A stretch of 64,000 nt of DNA from Brienomyrus brachyistius (GCF_023856365.1 NC_064540.1:9887691-9951690); one strand, 5' to 3'. Numbered from the stretch's first letter, positions 46,681-59,243 are shown. Notes: generated by a model not told the origin, from the letters alone. Numbers and translations: made by a program.

Positions 46681-47395
46681 AGAGCTGTGTGTTTGGCTTA
46701 GAACAGAATATGAACCTGGGGAGACTGAAAGAACTTTCTTGTGGAATTTGCCTGGATGTGGCTGCTTGTCACATTCAGTACATCAGAATTACTTTTAACT
46801 GGACGCAGCGTCTTTACACGTTAATGTACCAGTGCAACTGGTATCGTATCCAGCATATTGGCCATGCCTCCAGTGAAAAATGGTGGAACACATGATGACC
46901 TTTAGGAACACGGGCCTACAGAGCACTTTAGAGAACAGAAACCTGGACACAAGAATTATCACTGCATCTTGTTGGCTCACACTGCACCTTACTGATGCAG
47001 TGTTTTCACCACACTGGTAGAAAGTCCTGGAAAGATTATTGTGAAGATGTAGTGCTTCTGAAATTGTTTCCACCTTGGGGCATCTCTAGCCTCATTAACA
47101 GATCCACTATTTTTAACACAAGGCTGGCAACCATTAAACACAACAAAAACATCGATACATTATGCATTTGTGTCTCTTTCTTTTTGCAGATCCCCCAGTG
47201 GTAAGTTTCTTCAGCAAAAAATTGTATTCTTTCAACTGACACCTGCTGAATAGACAGCCATTAGAGTAAAATGCAGTATGCCTTCACAATAGCATGGGGT
47301 TGTTTTAGTATAGTGTTGTATGAAGAGATTTGATCGTAATTGTTTCTCCTGTACTACTGATTTTTATATAGAGAGTTACTGCCTTTGTGCTGGTG
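46681..47395. other. Intergenic, nothing recognised
   Basis: No exon or named repeat. Short frames on both strands overlap and lack family motifs. Confidence 0.4.
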
Positions 47396-47399
47396 ACCA

Positions 47400-49510
47400 C
47401 ATGGAAACAAGTCGACCCCAGGCCTGGATACATATGGCAACATGGTATGGGTGGCAGTTGTACAGCCATTGTATCCTCTTCTGCGGCAAGTCAACCCACA
47501 GCCGTTGTAACTGGCCCTCGAGATCCTACACACTGGCACTGGGTCTGAGTTGGTGTTCAAGCTGATCCCACACATGTTCGATTGGGGAAAGATGAGGGCA
47601 CCTGGCTGGCCACAGGAGGACCTCAACATGAAGCAGGCAGCCCATAGACACACGTGCCATGTGTGGACGGACATTGTCCTGTTGAAAGACTGTACCAGGG
47701 TGCTGTCTCAGGAGGGGTAAGACATGCGATTGCAGGATGTCACTGTCATAGCGCTGTGCCATCATCGTCCCCCACATCACTACCAGAGATGACCTGAAGT
47801 CATACCCTATGGCTCCCCACACCATGATGTTATACCCTATGGCTCCCCACACCAAGATGTCATACCCTATGGCTCCCCACACCAAGATGTCATATCCTAT
47901 GGCTCCCCACACCATGAAGTCATACCCTATGGCCCCACACCATGATGTCATACCCTATGGCTCCCCACACCAAGATGTCATATCCTATGGCTCCCCACAC
48001 CATGAAGTCATACCCTATGGCCCCACACCATGATGTCATACCCTATGGCTCCCCACACCAAGATGTCATATCCTATGGCTCCCCACACCATGAAGTCATA
48101 CCCTATGGCCCCACACCATGATGTCATACCCTATGGCTCCCCACACCATGAAGTCATACCCTATGGCCCCACACCATGATGTCATACCCTATGGCTCCCC
48201 ACACCATGAAGTCATACCCTATGGCTCCCCACACCATGATGTCATACCCTATGGCTCCTCACACCATGATGTCATACCCTATGGCTCCCCACACCAAGAT
48301 GTCATATCCTATGGCTCCCCACACCATGAAGTCATACCCTATGGCTCCCCACACCAAGATGTCAAATCCTATGGCTCCCCACACCATGAAGTCATACCCT
48401 ATCGCCCCACACCATGATGTCATACCCTATGGCTCCCCACACCATGAAGTCATACCCTATGGCCCCACACCATGATGTCATACCCTATGGCTCCCCACAC
48501 CAAGATGTCATATCCTATAGCTCCCCACACCATGAAGTCATACCCTATGGCCCCACACCATGATGTCATACCCTATGGCTCCCCACACCATGAAGTCATA
48601 CCCTATGGCCCCACACCATGATGTCATACCCTATGGCTCCCCACACCATGAAGTCATACCCTATGGCTCCCCACACCATGATGTCATACCCTATGGCTCC
48701 CCACACCATGAAGTCATACCCTATGGCCCCACACCATGATGTCATACCCTATGGCTCCCCACACCAAGATGTCATATCCTATGGCTCCCCACACCATGAA
48801 GTCATACCCTATGGCCCCACACCATGATGTCATACCCTATGGCTCCCCACACCATGAAGTCATACCCTATGGCCCCACACCATGATGTCATACCCTATGG
48901 CTCCCCACACCATGAAGTCATACCCTATGGCTCCCCACACCATGATGTCATACCCTATGGCTCCTCACACCATGATGCCAGGAGTAACGCTGGTTTGTCT
49001 TTCCACAACATTGGCAGGATCGGTCCTCTCCTCTTGGCGTCACCATACATATACACGATGGTCATCCGTGGTAGTGCAAAACCAAGATTCACCGCTGAAC
49101 ATGGCATAACGCCACTCTTCATCAGTTCATGCACACAATACAATAATCATCCCTTGGTGTGGTTTGTCTTGGGCAACCAGAACCTTCAGGATGCGTGTGG
49201 GTACCCTCACATACCCATTCGTTCCAAGATCGGGTGACTGTGACATCTGCATGCCTCACATACCGGGCAATTACACGAAACAACCACCTGGCCTCATGCA
49301 AACCCACAATGTGACCCCTATCAATCTCCTTCAAGTGGTGGTAATGCTGTCTAATGCAACTAAGAGGCATCCTCTGTGTCTGGTGACCAGAGGTGCCAGC
49401 TCCTCGCAAATCAAATCATTTACATATTGCTGGTCTGCACGTATACCAAATTACATCCAAACTGGACCATTACTTCTGGATGTTTAACTTTTTTTGTCAC
49501 CGAGTATATT
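47400..49510 (-). mobile_element. Tc1-like transposase relic split by an internal minisatellite
   Basis: On the minus strand the N-terminal part (49409 down to about 48980) has IRQHYHHLKEIDRGHIVGLH, then GSGCPRQTTPRDD, and a DDHRVYVW-like stretch in another frame. The C-terminal part (47800 down to 47526) has HPGTVFQQDNVRPHMARVS and LSPIEHVWDQL, the second and third catalytic acidic motifs. Between them the motif MVWGAIGYD, present once in ordinary Tc1 proteins, is tandemly repeated over 1.2 kb. Frameshifts show it is inactive. The right end near 49500 carries a CGGTGACAAAAAAAGTTAAA terminus; the left end is not clear. Confidence 0.85.
47795..48976. repeat. Minisatellite of about 40 units (30 and 28 bp) within the Tc1-like relic
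   Basis: The 30-bp unit is CATGATGTCATACCCTATGG plus CTCCCCACAC; a 28-bp variant lacks two bases (GGCCCCACAC). Many units fall into an 88-bp higher-order block of 30 + 30 + 28 with characteristic variants (CAAGATGTCATATCC, then CATGAAGTCATACCC), seen repeatedly from 47939. The 30-bp unit equals ten codons of the transposase motif in the minus frame. There are no unique spacers between units, so it is not a CRISPR array. Confidence 0.97.
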
Positions 49511-50878
49511 TATTTAATACCAGAAGGGTATTCCACCAAGGTCACTAAACATTAATCCTGGCTTATTTTGATAAGTTTCACTATATTAAGTTGCAGCTCA
49601 GTACCATTACTGGGGCATTTCTCCCGCTCAGTAACTATGTCAATTTACTCTTCTGAACCAGCCTGCTCTGTAGCAGGCTAACTCCCAAGCTTAGTTTAGC
49701 CTCATAGAAACAAAGTCCTATGTGGTGGAAACATTATCTGGCAAAAATGATTCAGTTAAAAGTTCTCACATGCTCACCTATCGTGATCATTTTTGAAAAT
49801 ATAATATGCTTTTCAATGTGGAATACGTTAATTTACTTGCTTATATCAGTGTACAGTTATGTATTATGGAGAAATATACAACATTTATATAGAAAATTGT
49901 GTCTTGCCAGTGGAGGAATCTGGGAACTAAGACAAGCACAATCAATTAAGAACATATTGTTTAGCGGCCTTGATGGAACAGCCTCCTGGTTCACTTTTAT
50001 ATATAGTTGTATGTTATATCATTACAGGGGCAGCTACTAAATTTCGTTAGACTTATGTACTCCACTTGCACAATGACAAATAATTCTTGATAGAAGGAAA
50101 GAACAACCAGCAACAAGATACTTAGAAATGATTTGTAGCATTTTATTTATATCATGACCTCATTAGCTTCTGCACTGAGGCAGTTGATTTTCTGAATTTC
50201 AGAGATATGGGATGAGCACCGCACGCTGCACCCCTGGACCCCAACCTCTTCAGCCTGCAGGTCAGCACCATTTTCTTTCATGCAAACAAAGTGAAGTGGA
50301 GGCACTGCTTGTTGCTGTGGGCTACCAGTCACCATGCAAACTTCAGGAGCCAGGAAGAGGCAGGCAGGCCAAAGACTGTGCCACCATAGGTAGAAGAGAA
50401 TAGACTTTTATTAAAGCTCCCTGCCAAACGAGTATGTAGCCTCTTGTTTTTACACCAATATTTAACTTTCATACTTACATTTACAGCATTTGGTAGATGC
50501 CTTTAGCCAGTGCCTAGAAGTCTGATCACTGAATATATTCTAATACTGGATCAAAAGAACCCAGACTAAGAATAATATTACTCTAAAATACTCTGTTGTC
50601 AAGTAATACATTTTCTTTAATTAAGAGTATAATCCCAGAAGTACTAATCATACTGTCACTCTGTGGGAATTGTGCCCAGTGTCAACGTTGATCAATCAAA
50701 TTTAAGTAGTCTTTAGCTTCAGTTTATATTACATTTATACAGACACACAACACCCAAGGACAACCACGGGGAGTAAAGAAAGATAGTCTGCTACTGCTTG
50801 TTCTTGTGTTCCACTGTTGAACTAAAACTACTGATACTCCACAAAGTTTTTATAATTTGCCCAGATAAAATGAAATCA
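49511..50878. other. Intergenic, mostly unrecognised
   Basis: The 49510-49720 part has the look of a palindromic MITE, but I could not define its ends. The remainder has no recognised feature. Confidence 0.4.
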
Positions 50879-50884
50879 TTTATT
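50879..50884 (-). terminator. Polyadenylation signal AATAAA of the KPWE-motif gene
   Basis: AATAAA on the minus strand about 57 bases past the stop at 50941. A second AATAAA lies further on at 50412-50407. Confidence 0.5.
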
Positions 50885-50940
50885 TTCCATGTGAAATTAC
50901 TAAGCAGTGGCGTGTAAATTCTGAGCCATGGGTAAGACAC

Positions 50941-51754
50941 TCAGGGTGAGTCAGCCTTCTCCCAGGGTTTTGGCCTCCGGTGCATTTGGGAGGCGGTGGG
51001 TGGTTGATGACAGGGTATGATGTCAAGTTTCTGCAGCCCTGGCACCTCTTCACCTCTCTGGATCAGCTGGAAAACCTCTGCGAAGGACAATGATGTGGAT
51101 GACCCCGAATCCAAGGCAGAGGAGAGGGTGCAAGCATGCTGGCACATAGAAGGTTCATCTTTATTGAGGTAACAAATGTCTGTGGAATACAACTCAGACA
51201 TCTGGTTAGTTATAACGGTCTCTTCCTCGCATTTCCTAAATAAGCCAGAGCAATTATCACTCAATCCAGGGACGCTTTGTGCCTCTGTTGCCTGAGATGG
51301 AGATGGTGCATGAGAGGTGATCCACTGTTGGTAACCCTCAACGGTGATGGGCTCAACAAACCTAAACGTACAGAAAGGACAGATTATTAGCATCAAACAT
51401 ATAGAAAGGCTCCCCAAAACCACGCCAGTCTGGCAATTGGACTAATGAAATGTGAACAGCATATTCACGATCTCTGCAGTTGGTAAAATCACGATAATTA
51501 CAACTGCCTCTTTTTGAACTTCAGCTGTAATGTATACCAAAACTTAATATGTGGTATAAATTGTGTTAATGTTGTGTGAATTAATACAATGAAGAAACTA
51601 TATCTACGTACCTGTTATAAAAGAATATTTTCAACTTTAGCATAGATCCACGGTTTTCTTCATTCACGTGAAGAGTTTTTAAGCCGTTTAAGAAATTCTC
51701 GTCTTTTTCGAAGTCGTAGGAGTGAAATCGAGTATACACACACTCCACTGCCAT
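50941..51754 (-). CDS. KPWE-motif protein, C6orf226/PEX39-like
   Basis: Two coding exons on the minus strand, 51754-51612 and 51361-50941, join AAC-AG/G across a GT-AG intron to give 187 residues. The ATG at 51754 is the first in frame and gives MAVECVYTRFHSYDFEKDEN. A positively charged N-terminal segment leads to FFYNRFVEPITVEGYQQWI, and a low-complexity, Ser-rich middle follows. The C-terminus has SFAEVFQLIQRGEEVPGLQK, then PTAS and RRPKPWEKAD. The arrangement F-x-x-V-x-x-L-I-x-x-G-x-x-x-P-G-(L/I) followed by PT-S and (R/K)PWE is the KPWE domain of C6orf226, described as peroxin PEX39, which helps import of PTS2 cargo into peroxisomes. Human C6orf226 is shorter and, as I recall, lacks the N-terminal part. 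Assignment is from motif recall. A poly(A) signal (AATAAA, minus strand, 50884-50879) lies 57 bp after the stop, supporting a real gene. Confidence 0.8.
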
Positions 51755-52602
51755 TGCACCCCACCTGCAGTCAAATTTATGTGAACGTAATGTATTCGGC
51801 CAGTTGTACGGCTCGATAAAACAAATCGTTCACATGATATTAGATGGATACAAAGTGAAAGTAACTACTTCGTAAAGGAGAGAGCCATTTCCGGACTCGA
51901 ACGCAAACGACGCGAGTAAAGCAGGACCCGTAGTTCAATGAAGTACCCTGAAAATTAAGTGCTGCCCTCCAGTGGACGCCTAATGATTTTGGACGCGTTG
52001 AAGATGAGCGTTAGAAAATTTTATATCTCCGCGCTTTATTTATTTGTTTGTTTGTTTGATGTTATCTCTATTACTTGTTGCATCAAAGCAACAGCAGAGA
52101 ATTATGTAAGCCTGTTCCCTGAAGCGAATTAGCTTTTTTCTTGCTCTTGCTGGTCCGGCTTTACTTCTAATTTTATATTCACGTATTTTACGATCTGCTC
52201 CCTTTTTTCTCTTAATTTGTAGGTGAATGACATTTGTAAGTGAGTGTTGTTATAGTTATTTTTATTTGTTTGATGTTTTATAGAAAATGTCTGTGTTTAA
52301 TAAAAAAACAACTTATATTAACTTGAAATATAACTGAAATTAATCACTCTTATTTTTCCATGCTCATACATAATCATGATACTAGATATCTAACACCGAC
52401 TTTTAAAGCTGGTGAACGAAATCATCGATCATAGTTGACACAGGATAGTAAAAAGTAGAGAAGGAATCTGATCAAAAGGTGTTCAACTGAATTATTACAA
52501 AACTGCGATGTCACTAACGACCTACATGTATTATTATGCACAATGGAAAAACAAAATAACAACAATAACTATATTAAATTCACCTCCTATTAAACTAAGT
52601 GG
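51755..52602. other. Upstream region of the KPWE-motif gene and intergenic DNA
   Basis: The first 250 bp hold CpG-containing sequence (CGACTCGAACGCAAACGACG-type on one strand or the other) and probably the promoter. Beyond 52000 the sequence is AT-rich, with no exon. Confidence 0.4.
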
Positions 52603-52748
52603 GAATGTCGAGTGGGAGGGGCAATGTCGAGTATAAGCGGTTTATCACGTGGGGTAAGAAGGGTTAGTAATGAGGGTTAGGGTCGAGGTATCACAGGATA
52701 ATCCCTCGTTATATCCCCCTCCCACATTGCCCCTCCCACTCGACATTC
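52603..52748. repeat. Perfect 25-bp inverted repeat (hairpin)
   Basis: GAATGTCGAGTGGGAGGGGC plus AATGT at 52603-52627 is exactly inverted at 52724-52748, with a 96-bp loop. The arms contain a G-rich stretch. No mobile-element coding is attached. Confidence 0.93.
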
Positions 52749-55397
52749 GGCTCCAGGTTGCAGCGATACGCCTCTCAGCTGCCCCAAGGACTGGCCAACC
52801 CTGCACTGAAACACACCTTATATACGTGTCTGTCTTTAATAGAAAGCAATATTGAAAAGACAATTTTCACAAGTGGAGGAATAAAAGCGCACAAATAAAC
52901 ATGACACAAAGTAAGCTTGGTAGCAGCTGTCATATTTATTCATAAAAGAAGTCTTTCAAAATACGGGGAACATTTCAAGGTAAATCAATGTCAAGTTACA
53001 AGAACTGTTTAGTTTTTCCGTTGTTCCCATTGTCTTTATTATATAGAATGTGCTTGGTGACGGGCGGGAGTGCGATTAGAGACTTTGGGCCCCATGAAAG
53101 CATATCACAATGACCAATCTAATTATGTTCCAAATTTATGGAATCCTCCTAACTTTCCCTCCTTTCATGCCCCCTTCCCCCGACAGGGCAGTTCAGGTTC
53201 TGCTTCAAAGCTGAACCGATATCGTCTTGGAGTCACTGATTTATTGGGACCATCAGATGGCGTAAGTGGACTCGAAATATATCGCAGACTGAGAGACAGA
53301 GGCAAACGGCGCTGCCAGTGAGGACTCGAACTAACCGTTTCACTTACTCCTGTAACCCCGCTGCTGCTCTCACCTCTTGGTCAAGATGCGACGTTATCGG
53401 GAGTTAAATAGCATATTCGGGTACAATTACGTCTTACTCAGTCCATTCCCACTGGCTCGCCCAGAACGTGATTCATTAGTGTGTAAAATCAGGAGGAATA
53501 CTTACTTACTTACTTACAAACTTATCGCTATTGTACCTGTGCTGCATGAGATCGCCCGGAAGATTGGCGAACAGGGACAGCGGAGGCTATGTGTTCACCG
53601 CTGCTCCAGATAAAAGCTTTTCTGTTTTAGCCGAAATGGTTTTGTTGATACTTGTGATTGATCTATTACACGTTTTCCAGTGACGCTGCACAAAGAATGT
53701 AAAACTCTCCGTACTCACTGAGGCTACTGATAACAAGATTAATTTCCAGATAGTTGCTGTGGGCTGTAGGTTAAATTACAGCAGCCTTATCATGATCAGC
53801 ATCTTTATTGGCGCTCGATCACCGCCGGTGGAAATTTGTGTTGGCACAGCTTGCTACTGTTGTAGACACCATAACAATAGATAACGCAGGTCTACATTTT
53901 TTTTCCAGTTGCCAAGGTTTTTTGAATGGACTTAGGGTATTTTGAGGGTGCCGAATTTAAAAATCCCATTACTTTGTGCATTTTATATTTCCTATAGTTA
54001 ATTTCATCCGTGTGATTTTGTGCGCCCCCCCCCCGTGAGAACACAATGTGAGCTGCCAACCTTAGCTCTGTCACTAGTTTTACTGTTAGACTGTCATTGA
54101 TTCTGACAGTCTTGTTGCCTCCTTTTTCTTCTCTGTGTTACGCGAGAGAAGTTATGGAGAAACATACTGGACAGTGGAAATAATCACTTGCATACTCCGG
54201 AAATCAGGATGCAGTGCGACAGTGCAGCTTTCTTACTTTTTAAATCCTGCATGCACGAGTATGGCCAGATTATAATCTGGCATAATTATACTTCAGAAAT
54301 ATTGATGGCCCGTTTTTCATCTTACTTTTGTGGAAAAGAGTAAAAGAATGGGAATAAGGTAAAGTGTCCAGGGTACTTAGTTTTTAATCCTAATTTTAAT
54401 GTGTGATTTATACTTTAATGCTGAATTTGACAGGGTTGCACAGCCTGAACCAAGCTGTTGGTCATCATATTCATGTCATTGCATAAGGTAACTAGTATTC
54501 TTAGTCACTGCCAAGGTGGCATCCTTTGGAAACACCATCAGTGGTTGAGTGTTCGAATACTACCCCCACTGTGTTTATGGAGATTTCATATTCTCCCTGT
54601 TCAATTCAGTTTATATAAATACAGCGCCTTGCCCAACACTGTGACTAGAGTTTACAGCAATACACTACTATATCATTCATAGAAAATGGTTCATGAAAGG
54701 GGAAAACAGGGAAACGAAGATAGCCAGAAGGCAATGGAGGAGGTGACCCAAACCCTGTCAAGCAGAGAGAAAAAGAAACTCTGAAGGTCCAGGATTGACA
54801 GGCTGCTCAGCCTCCCCTGGGCTATCTAGCACTGAGGAGTAAAAACGGAGTGAGGCTTTAATGAAAGCAAGATATAAACCATGACCAAAGTCCATCGGTA
54901 AGCCAGTTCTCCGAGCAGGTCTGTGCAAGACAGCAGATCGTAGGCTTCACCAACGATGTCACAGTTCATAAGCTGCGTCCACATCTCACACTTTCATGGG
55001 ACTGAACCAGCACTCCAGCTCAGATAGTACCCACCCCCGGCGCCTCCTGGAAATGTGGGAAGGAAGGCAGAGAGCATTGGTGCTCAGAACATGCATAGAC
55101 ACATTGATGGACAGGCACAGTAGGTCTACACGGCACGCACAGCAGCACCGGCAGCCATAGCTACTTCTCTATGCTACTCTGTGATCCACCACGGAAGCAA
55201 AGTCTTTGCCCATCACATCATGCAGACACTGTTAGTAGATTCACTTTCATTATAATGGCTATAATAAAATCACAGTTCCTCCACTCTTGCCTTTAATAGA
55301 CTTGAGGGAAAATAAAACGATGACAAGAAAGTCTGGAAAACACTTGCAGGCCAAAAGTTCTCACAGCCTGGTGGGCTTCCTCTAAGGTGTGGGGATA
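52749..55397. other. Intergenic, no gene recognised
   Basis: Short open frames occur (53070-53321 and 53377-53613), but none has splice borders with matching phase or a family motif. Confidence 0.4.
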
Positions 55398-57655
55398 TAC
55401 AGCGTCTTCCGCAATTATTGGCACCCGTTGTAAATATTTGTAAAAAGGGTTAGAAAAAAAATCCACCTTTTGGTGAAGCAGCTTCATGTCAAACTGAAAA
55501 ATTGAGAAAAATGCAACCTCTGATTAACACAAAAATTTATTCCAAGAAAAAAAAAGGATCCTTCATCAAGAAATAATTATCTTTAACAAAAACACATGTG
55601 CCGCGATTATTGGCAGCCCTGCAAATTATAGTGAACACAATGTAACTGAAACGTGTTTCCCCTGTAAATTGTACATCTTTGAGTTGAGTGGAGTGAATAG
55701 GAACCTTTAAGCCGTAATCCATAACTTCCTGATTAACAGGGATACGAACATGAGGTGACACACAACCCAAATTCCCTTAGTCATCCATCAACATGGGAAA
55801 GATAAGAGACACACAGACAAATCAAGAGAGGGAGAAGTGTGCTGACCTTCATAAGTCAGGGAATGGGCATGGAAAATAGCCACTCCCCTGAAACTGCCAA
55901 TTTCTACTGTTAGGGCAATAATAAAAAAAGTGGACGTCAACTGGAACTGTTACAAACCTACCTGGAAGAGGAGAAGAAGTTTATTTTCCCTCATGTACAA
56001 TGAGGAGGATCATAAGAGAGGCAAAAAAATCCCCAAGGATGACTGTTGGTTAGTAAAAAAAAACTATCAGCCCCCTTCATGAGGTTCCTTTGTGTTCCTT
56101 TATGGTTTACTTACCGGTATCTTCCCTAGATGTGTTTTAGTGTTTTTTTCCCCTTGTGTTAGTTTTCGGTGGTATCCTGCCTCTGTTCCACCCCTCGCGG
56201 TGCCTTCGTTTTCCGCTTCCCCCTTTGTGTACTGCTTCGTTTAATAACTCCCTGTTTGTCGAGGAATGTTACGTGGCTCGTGCCTCCTTTGTCATGCCCC
56301 ATCATAACCGGCTGGTGTCTGAACGCAGGCCGGTGTCTAATCGTGGGCCAGTACCCAGAGGTCCACATGATGCAAGGGAAAATGGGATTCATCCACCCAG
56401 ATGACCTTCCATTGTGCCAAGGTCCCGTTGTGATGCTTTTGTGCCTGTTGAAGGTGCTTTTGATGGGGAACGGGGGTCAGCGTGGGCACTGTGACTGGTC
56501 TGCGGCTTCGCAGCCCCATATGCAGCCAGGCTCCATGCGCCGTGTCGTGACACATTACTCCCATGGCCATCATCAGAATGATTTGCCATTTGTTCCCGTC
56601 TGATGCTTCATACCACACAGGATAGCCCTCATTTACATCCCGCGTTGATGAATCCTGGCTGCCAGCCCCCTGTCGGCGGTTCATGATTTTTCCCTCCTCA
56701 GATCCCTCTCAGTAGGTCCCGGTCACGACTGACCATGAGCACCCCGCAAACCTTGCTGTTTCAGAGATGCTTTAACCCAGCCTCCTGGCCATAATGATCT
56801 GGCCCTTATCACAATCATTCACATCTTTATCCCTCCCCAATCCTTCTGCATTCAACATATCAACTACGAGTGCCAAGTGTTAACTTACTGTCTAATATCC
56901 TAGGCCTTGACATGCACCATTTTTACAGGACAGTCTACATTATTCGCTTCACATGGGGGTGGTCGTAATGCTTTGGCTTACCATTGTATACATTAATGAT
57001 GTGATACCTGCAAGGCAACACTTTAGTTTAAAATTTGCTCTTTAACTGTGTGCAAAGCACCATGAAATCTGAAGACTACCAAAAGATTTTGGGGCGCAAT
57101 GTGGGGCCCAGTGTCAGAAAGCTGGGTCTGCATCAGAGGTCATGGGTGTTCCAGCAGGACCCGAAACATACTTCTAAAAGCACCCAGAAATTGTGGAAGA
57201 CAAAGCGCTGGAAAGTTCTGAAGTGGCCAGCAATGAGTCCGGATCTAAATCCAATTGAACACTTATGGCGAGATCTCAAAACTGCTGTTGAGAGCCTTTC
57301 AAATCTGAGAGACCTGGAGCAGTTTGCAAAAATTCATGGTCGAAAATTCCAGTTGAGAGGCGTAACAATTTTGTTGATGGTTATAGGAAGCGATTGATTT
57401 CAGTTATTTTTCCAAAGGGCGTGCAACCAAATATTAAGTTGAAGGTGCCAATAATTTTGTCTGGCCCAGTTTTTGAGTTTTATGTTAAATGATGTGAAAT
57501 TTGGCTTTTTTCTCTGTTTTTTGTGTTGTTCCAATGCACATAAAGGAAATAAATGTGCATACCAAAACATTTGTAATTATAACAATTCTCAGGGAGAAAT
57601 GGTGCATTTTCTGGAAAAATTCCAGGGTTCCTGATTATTTCGGCCATAACTGTAT
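55398..57655 (+). mobile_element. Tc1/mariner-like element, interrupted
   Basis: The left part (55398-56070) starts with CAATTATTGGCACCCG-type terminal sequence and contains an eroded N-terminus beginning MGKIRDTQ near 55793. The right part (57035-57397) encodes the transposase C-terminus: WVFQQDPKHTSKS, KWPAMSPDLNPIEHLWRDLK, then RGVTILLMV. It ends with GGCCATAACTGTATAT at about 57655. Another transposon relic of reverse orientation splits the two halves. Confidence 0.8.
56160..56960 (-). mobile_element. Second Tc1-like element fragment, nested in the first
   Basis: On the minus strand the sequence reads, in several frames, a Tc1-like transposase: MGLRSRRPVTVPTLTPV, then QQAQKHHNGTLAQWKVI, WVDESHFPLHHVDLWV. 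The first catalytic Asp of DDE lies in the VDESHF motif. The 5' part is homologous to 36262-36560 in mapre1 intron 1. Frameshifts show it is dead. Confidence 0.8.
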
Positions 57656-58175
57656 ATATTATTTGACTTAATGTGATCCAGATAATTTTCAGTATTGTGT
57701 TATGCATTGTCTGCAAGTTACTGTGATCTTTCGGAAAGCTCCGAAGATATTCCAATTTAATTATTCACGGCCAACTCGTGAATAACCGAAACTGTGAATG
57801 GCAAATTCACAACTCCAGAGGGGCGACTGAATATTCACTAATGAAAGGGAAGCCTCATCTGAGGACACTATTTTTCAGGTTCCCAGCAGTCTGGCTGAGA
57901 GACACATGGAATTGCGTGAAACTGGCTATGAGGCAGATGCTAGAGCATCAAGAGGAACTGAACTGAAGGTGAATGTGCTTCCGTAATTAAATGGGCTTTG
58001 ACTAGTAAGTTACTGGTTCCGTTTCAAATGCATTGTTTTATTCATGCCACTGAATTAACTGCCTCTGGGGGATTAGGTTCACCATTAGAATACAATAGTG
58101 ATATTCCTTTCATCCCTGTGGGGAAAGTTCTCTTTTTGCCTGCCCCATACACACATAGACACATATACTGGTGAG
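57656..58175. other. Intergenic, nothing recognised
   Basis: An open stretch at 57778-57966 has no recognised motif. No other feature. Confidence 0.35.
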
Positions 58176-58325
58176 AAGAAGCTTGGGGTTCACAGTGCAA
58201 GGTCAGCCAGCGTGCTGCACCCCTGAAGCTGGGGCTTAAGTGTTTCGCTCAGGTGCCAAGAGTAGCATCAGTCTGAGTTGAACCAGCAACCTTCCGATCA
58301 TGAGCACAGAATCCTAACCCGATTA
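58176..58325 (-). mobile_element. SINE fragment (second family)
   Basis: Shares GGTCAGCCAGCGTGCTGCAC and the GTTGAACCAGCAACCTTC motif (B-box complement) with the copy at 18605-18775. Confidence 0.6.
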
Positions 58326-59034
58326 GCAAGGGTGCAGGTTTGATTTCAGCATTGATCGAGACCAAATCATCTCCCGCCCGCCTAAACACACAAGATACTA
58401 CTACAATATTGGTAGGGAGGCGTGCATACTGTCCATTCCCACATCCATGCCCTTAGCACTGAGCCACATGCCACCCACAAAAAAAAGAAATGTCAGGGGT
58501 GGGATTAGTGACAGTTAAATCAGTTTAAGATGGCAGAAATGGCCACATTAAGTAGATGTAATAGCAGCTGTGAAGAGGCCATGTGCTCCGATACAACTGG
58601 GAGTCGTTCTGCTGACCAGCTGTTAAGTGCTCTGCTCTCCAGACATGCTACAGTCATACCAATGAGCTGGCTGTGCAGCCCAGTGCCAGAGTCTGTTTGG
58701 TGTGGAATGAGGCCCAGTTTTGAGTGAGCTGTCTGATATGGTGGCTCTTTGTAACCCTGGGAGAGCTTTACTGTAGGTAAAAATTATATATACTGTACTG
58801 TATATAAGACCATATTACATTTCACTACTTAACAGGCACTAAAGACCAAAGCAACGTATAGAAAACATAGTCAGCCCTGTAGCAGTTGGGGTTTAGGGTC
58901 TTGATCAAGGGCCCCACAGTGCTATGGTTACTCTGCTGGTCACAGACCCCTAACTTAGACCTTGGCTGTGAATACCCCTGTCACAATCAAGCAGACATTA
59001 ACAACATCTTCAAGATTTTTCTCTTTTGTTTTGT

Positions 59035-59243
59035 AATTGAAAGATTGCTGGTTTGAATCCCTGACCTGTGAGGTTCCCTGAGCAAGGTACCGCTCCCAAG
59101 CCCTGCTCCTTGGGTGCTCAATTAGCTGCTCCCTGTTATGTTACATATAGGTTAAATGCAGAGGACACATTTTGTGGTTGTGTGGTGTGCGAACAATGAT
59201 CACCTAATTCTTAAAAAAAAAAAAAAAAAAAAAAAAACGGTTT
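59035..59243 (+). mobile_element. SINE with poly(A) end
   Basis: A B-box-like GGTTTGAATCCC near 59050 is followed by a GAGCAAGGTACCGCTCCCAA body, GTTAAATGCAGAGGACACAT, and a run of about 25 A that ends near 59237. Related to the fragment at 46440-46680. The following 250 bp (59240-59520) is a TTTTG/CACTGTCT low-complexity stretch. Confidence 0.7.

Noticed and set aside
47795..48976. CRISPR-like regular array
   Set aside because: Units are directly joined with no unique spacers, the host is a vertebrate, and the units derive from a transposase motif.
47809..49237. Several long open frames of MSYPMAPHT type on the plus strand
   Set aside because: They are translations of the 30/28-bp minisatellite; the biologically sensible frame is the minus-strand transposase motif.
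56156..56603. Plus-strand open frames at 56.2-56.6 kb
   Set aside because: Antisense shadow of the minus-strand Tc1-like transposase relic.
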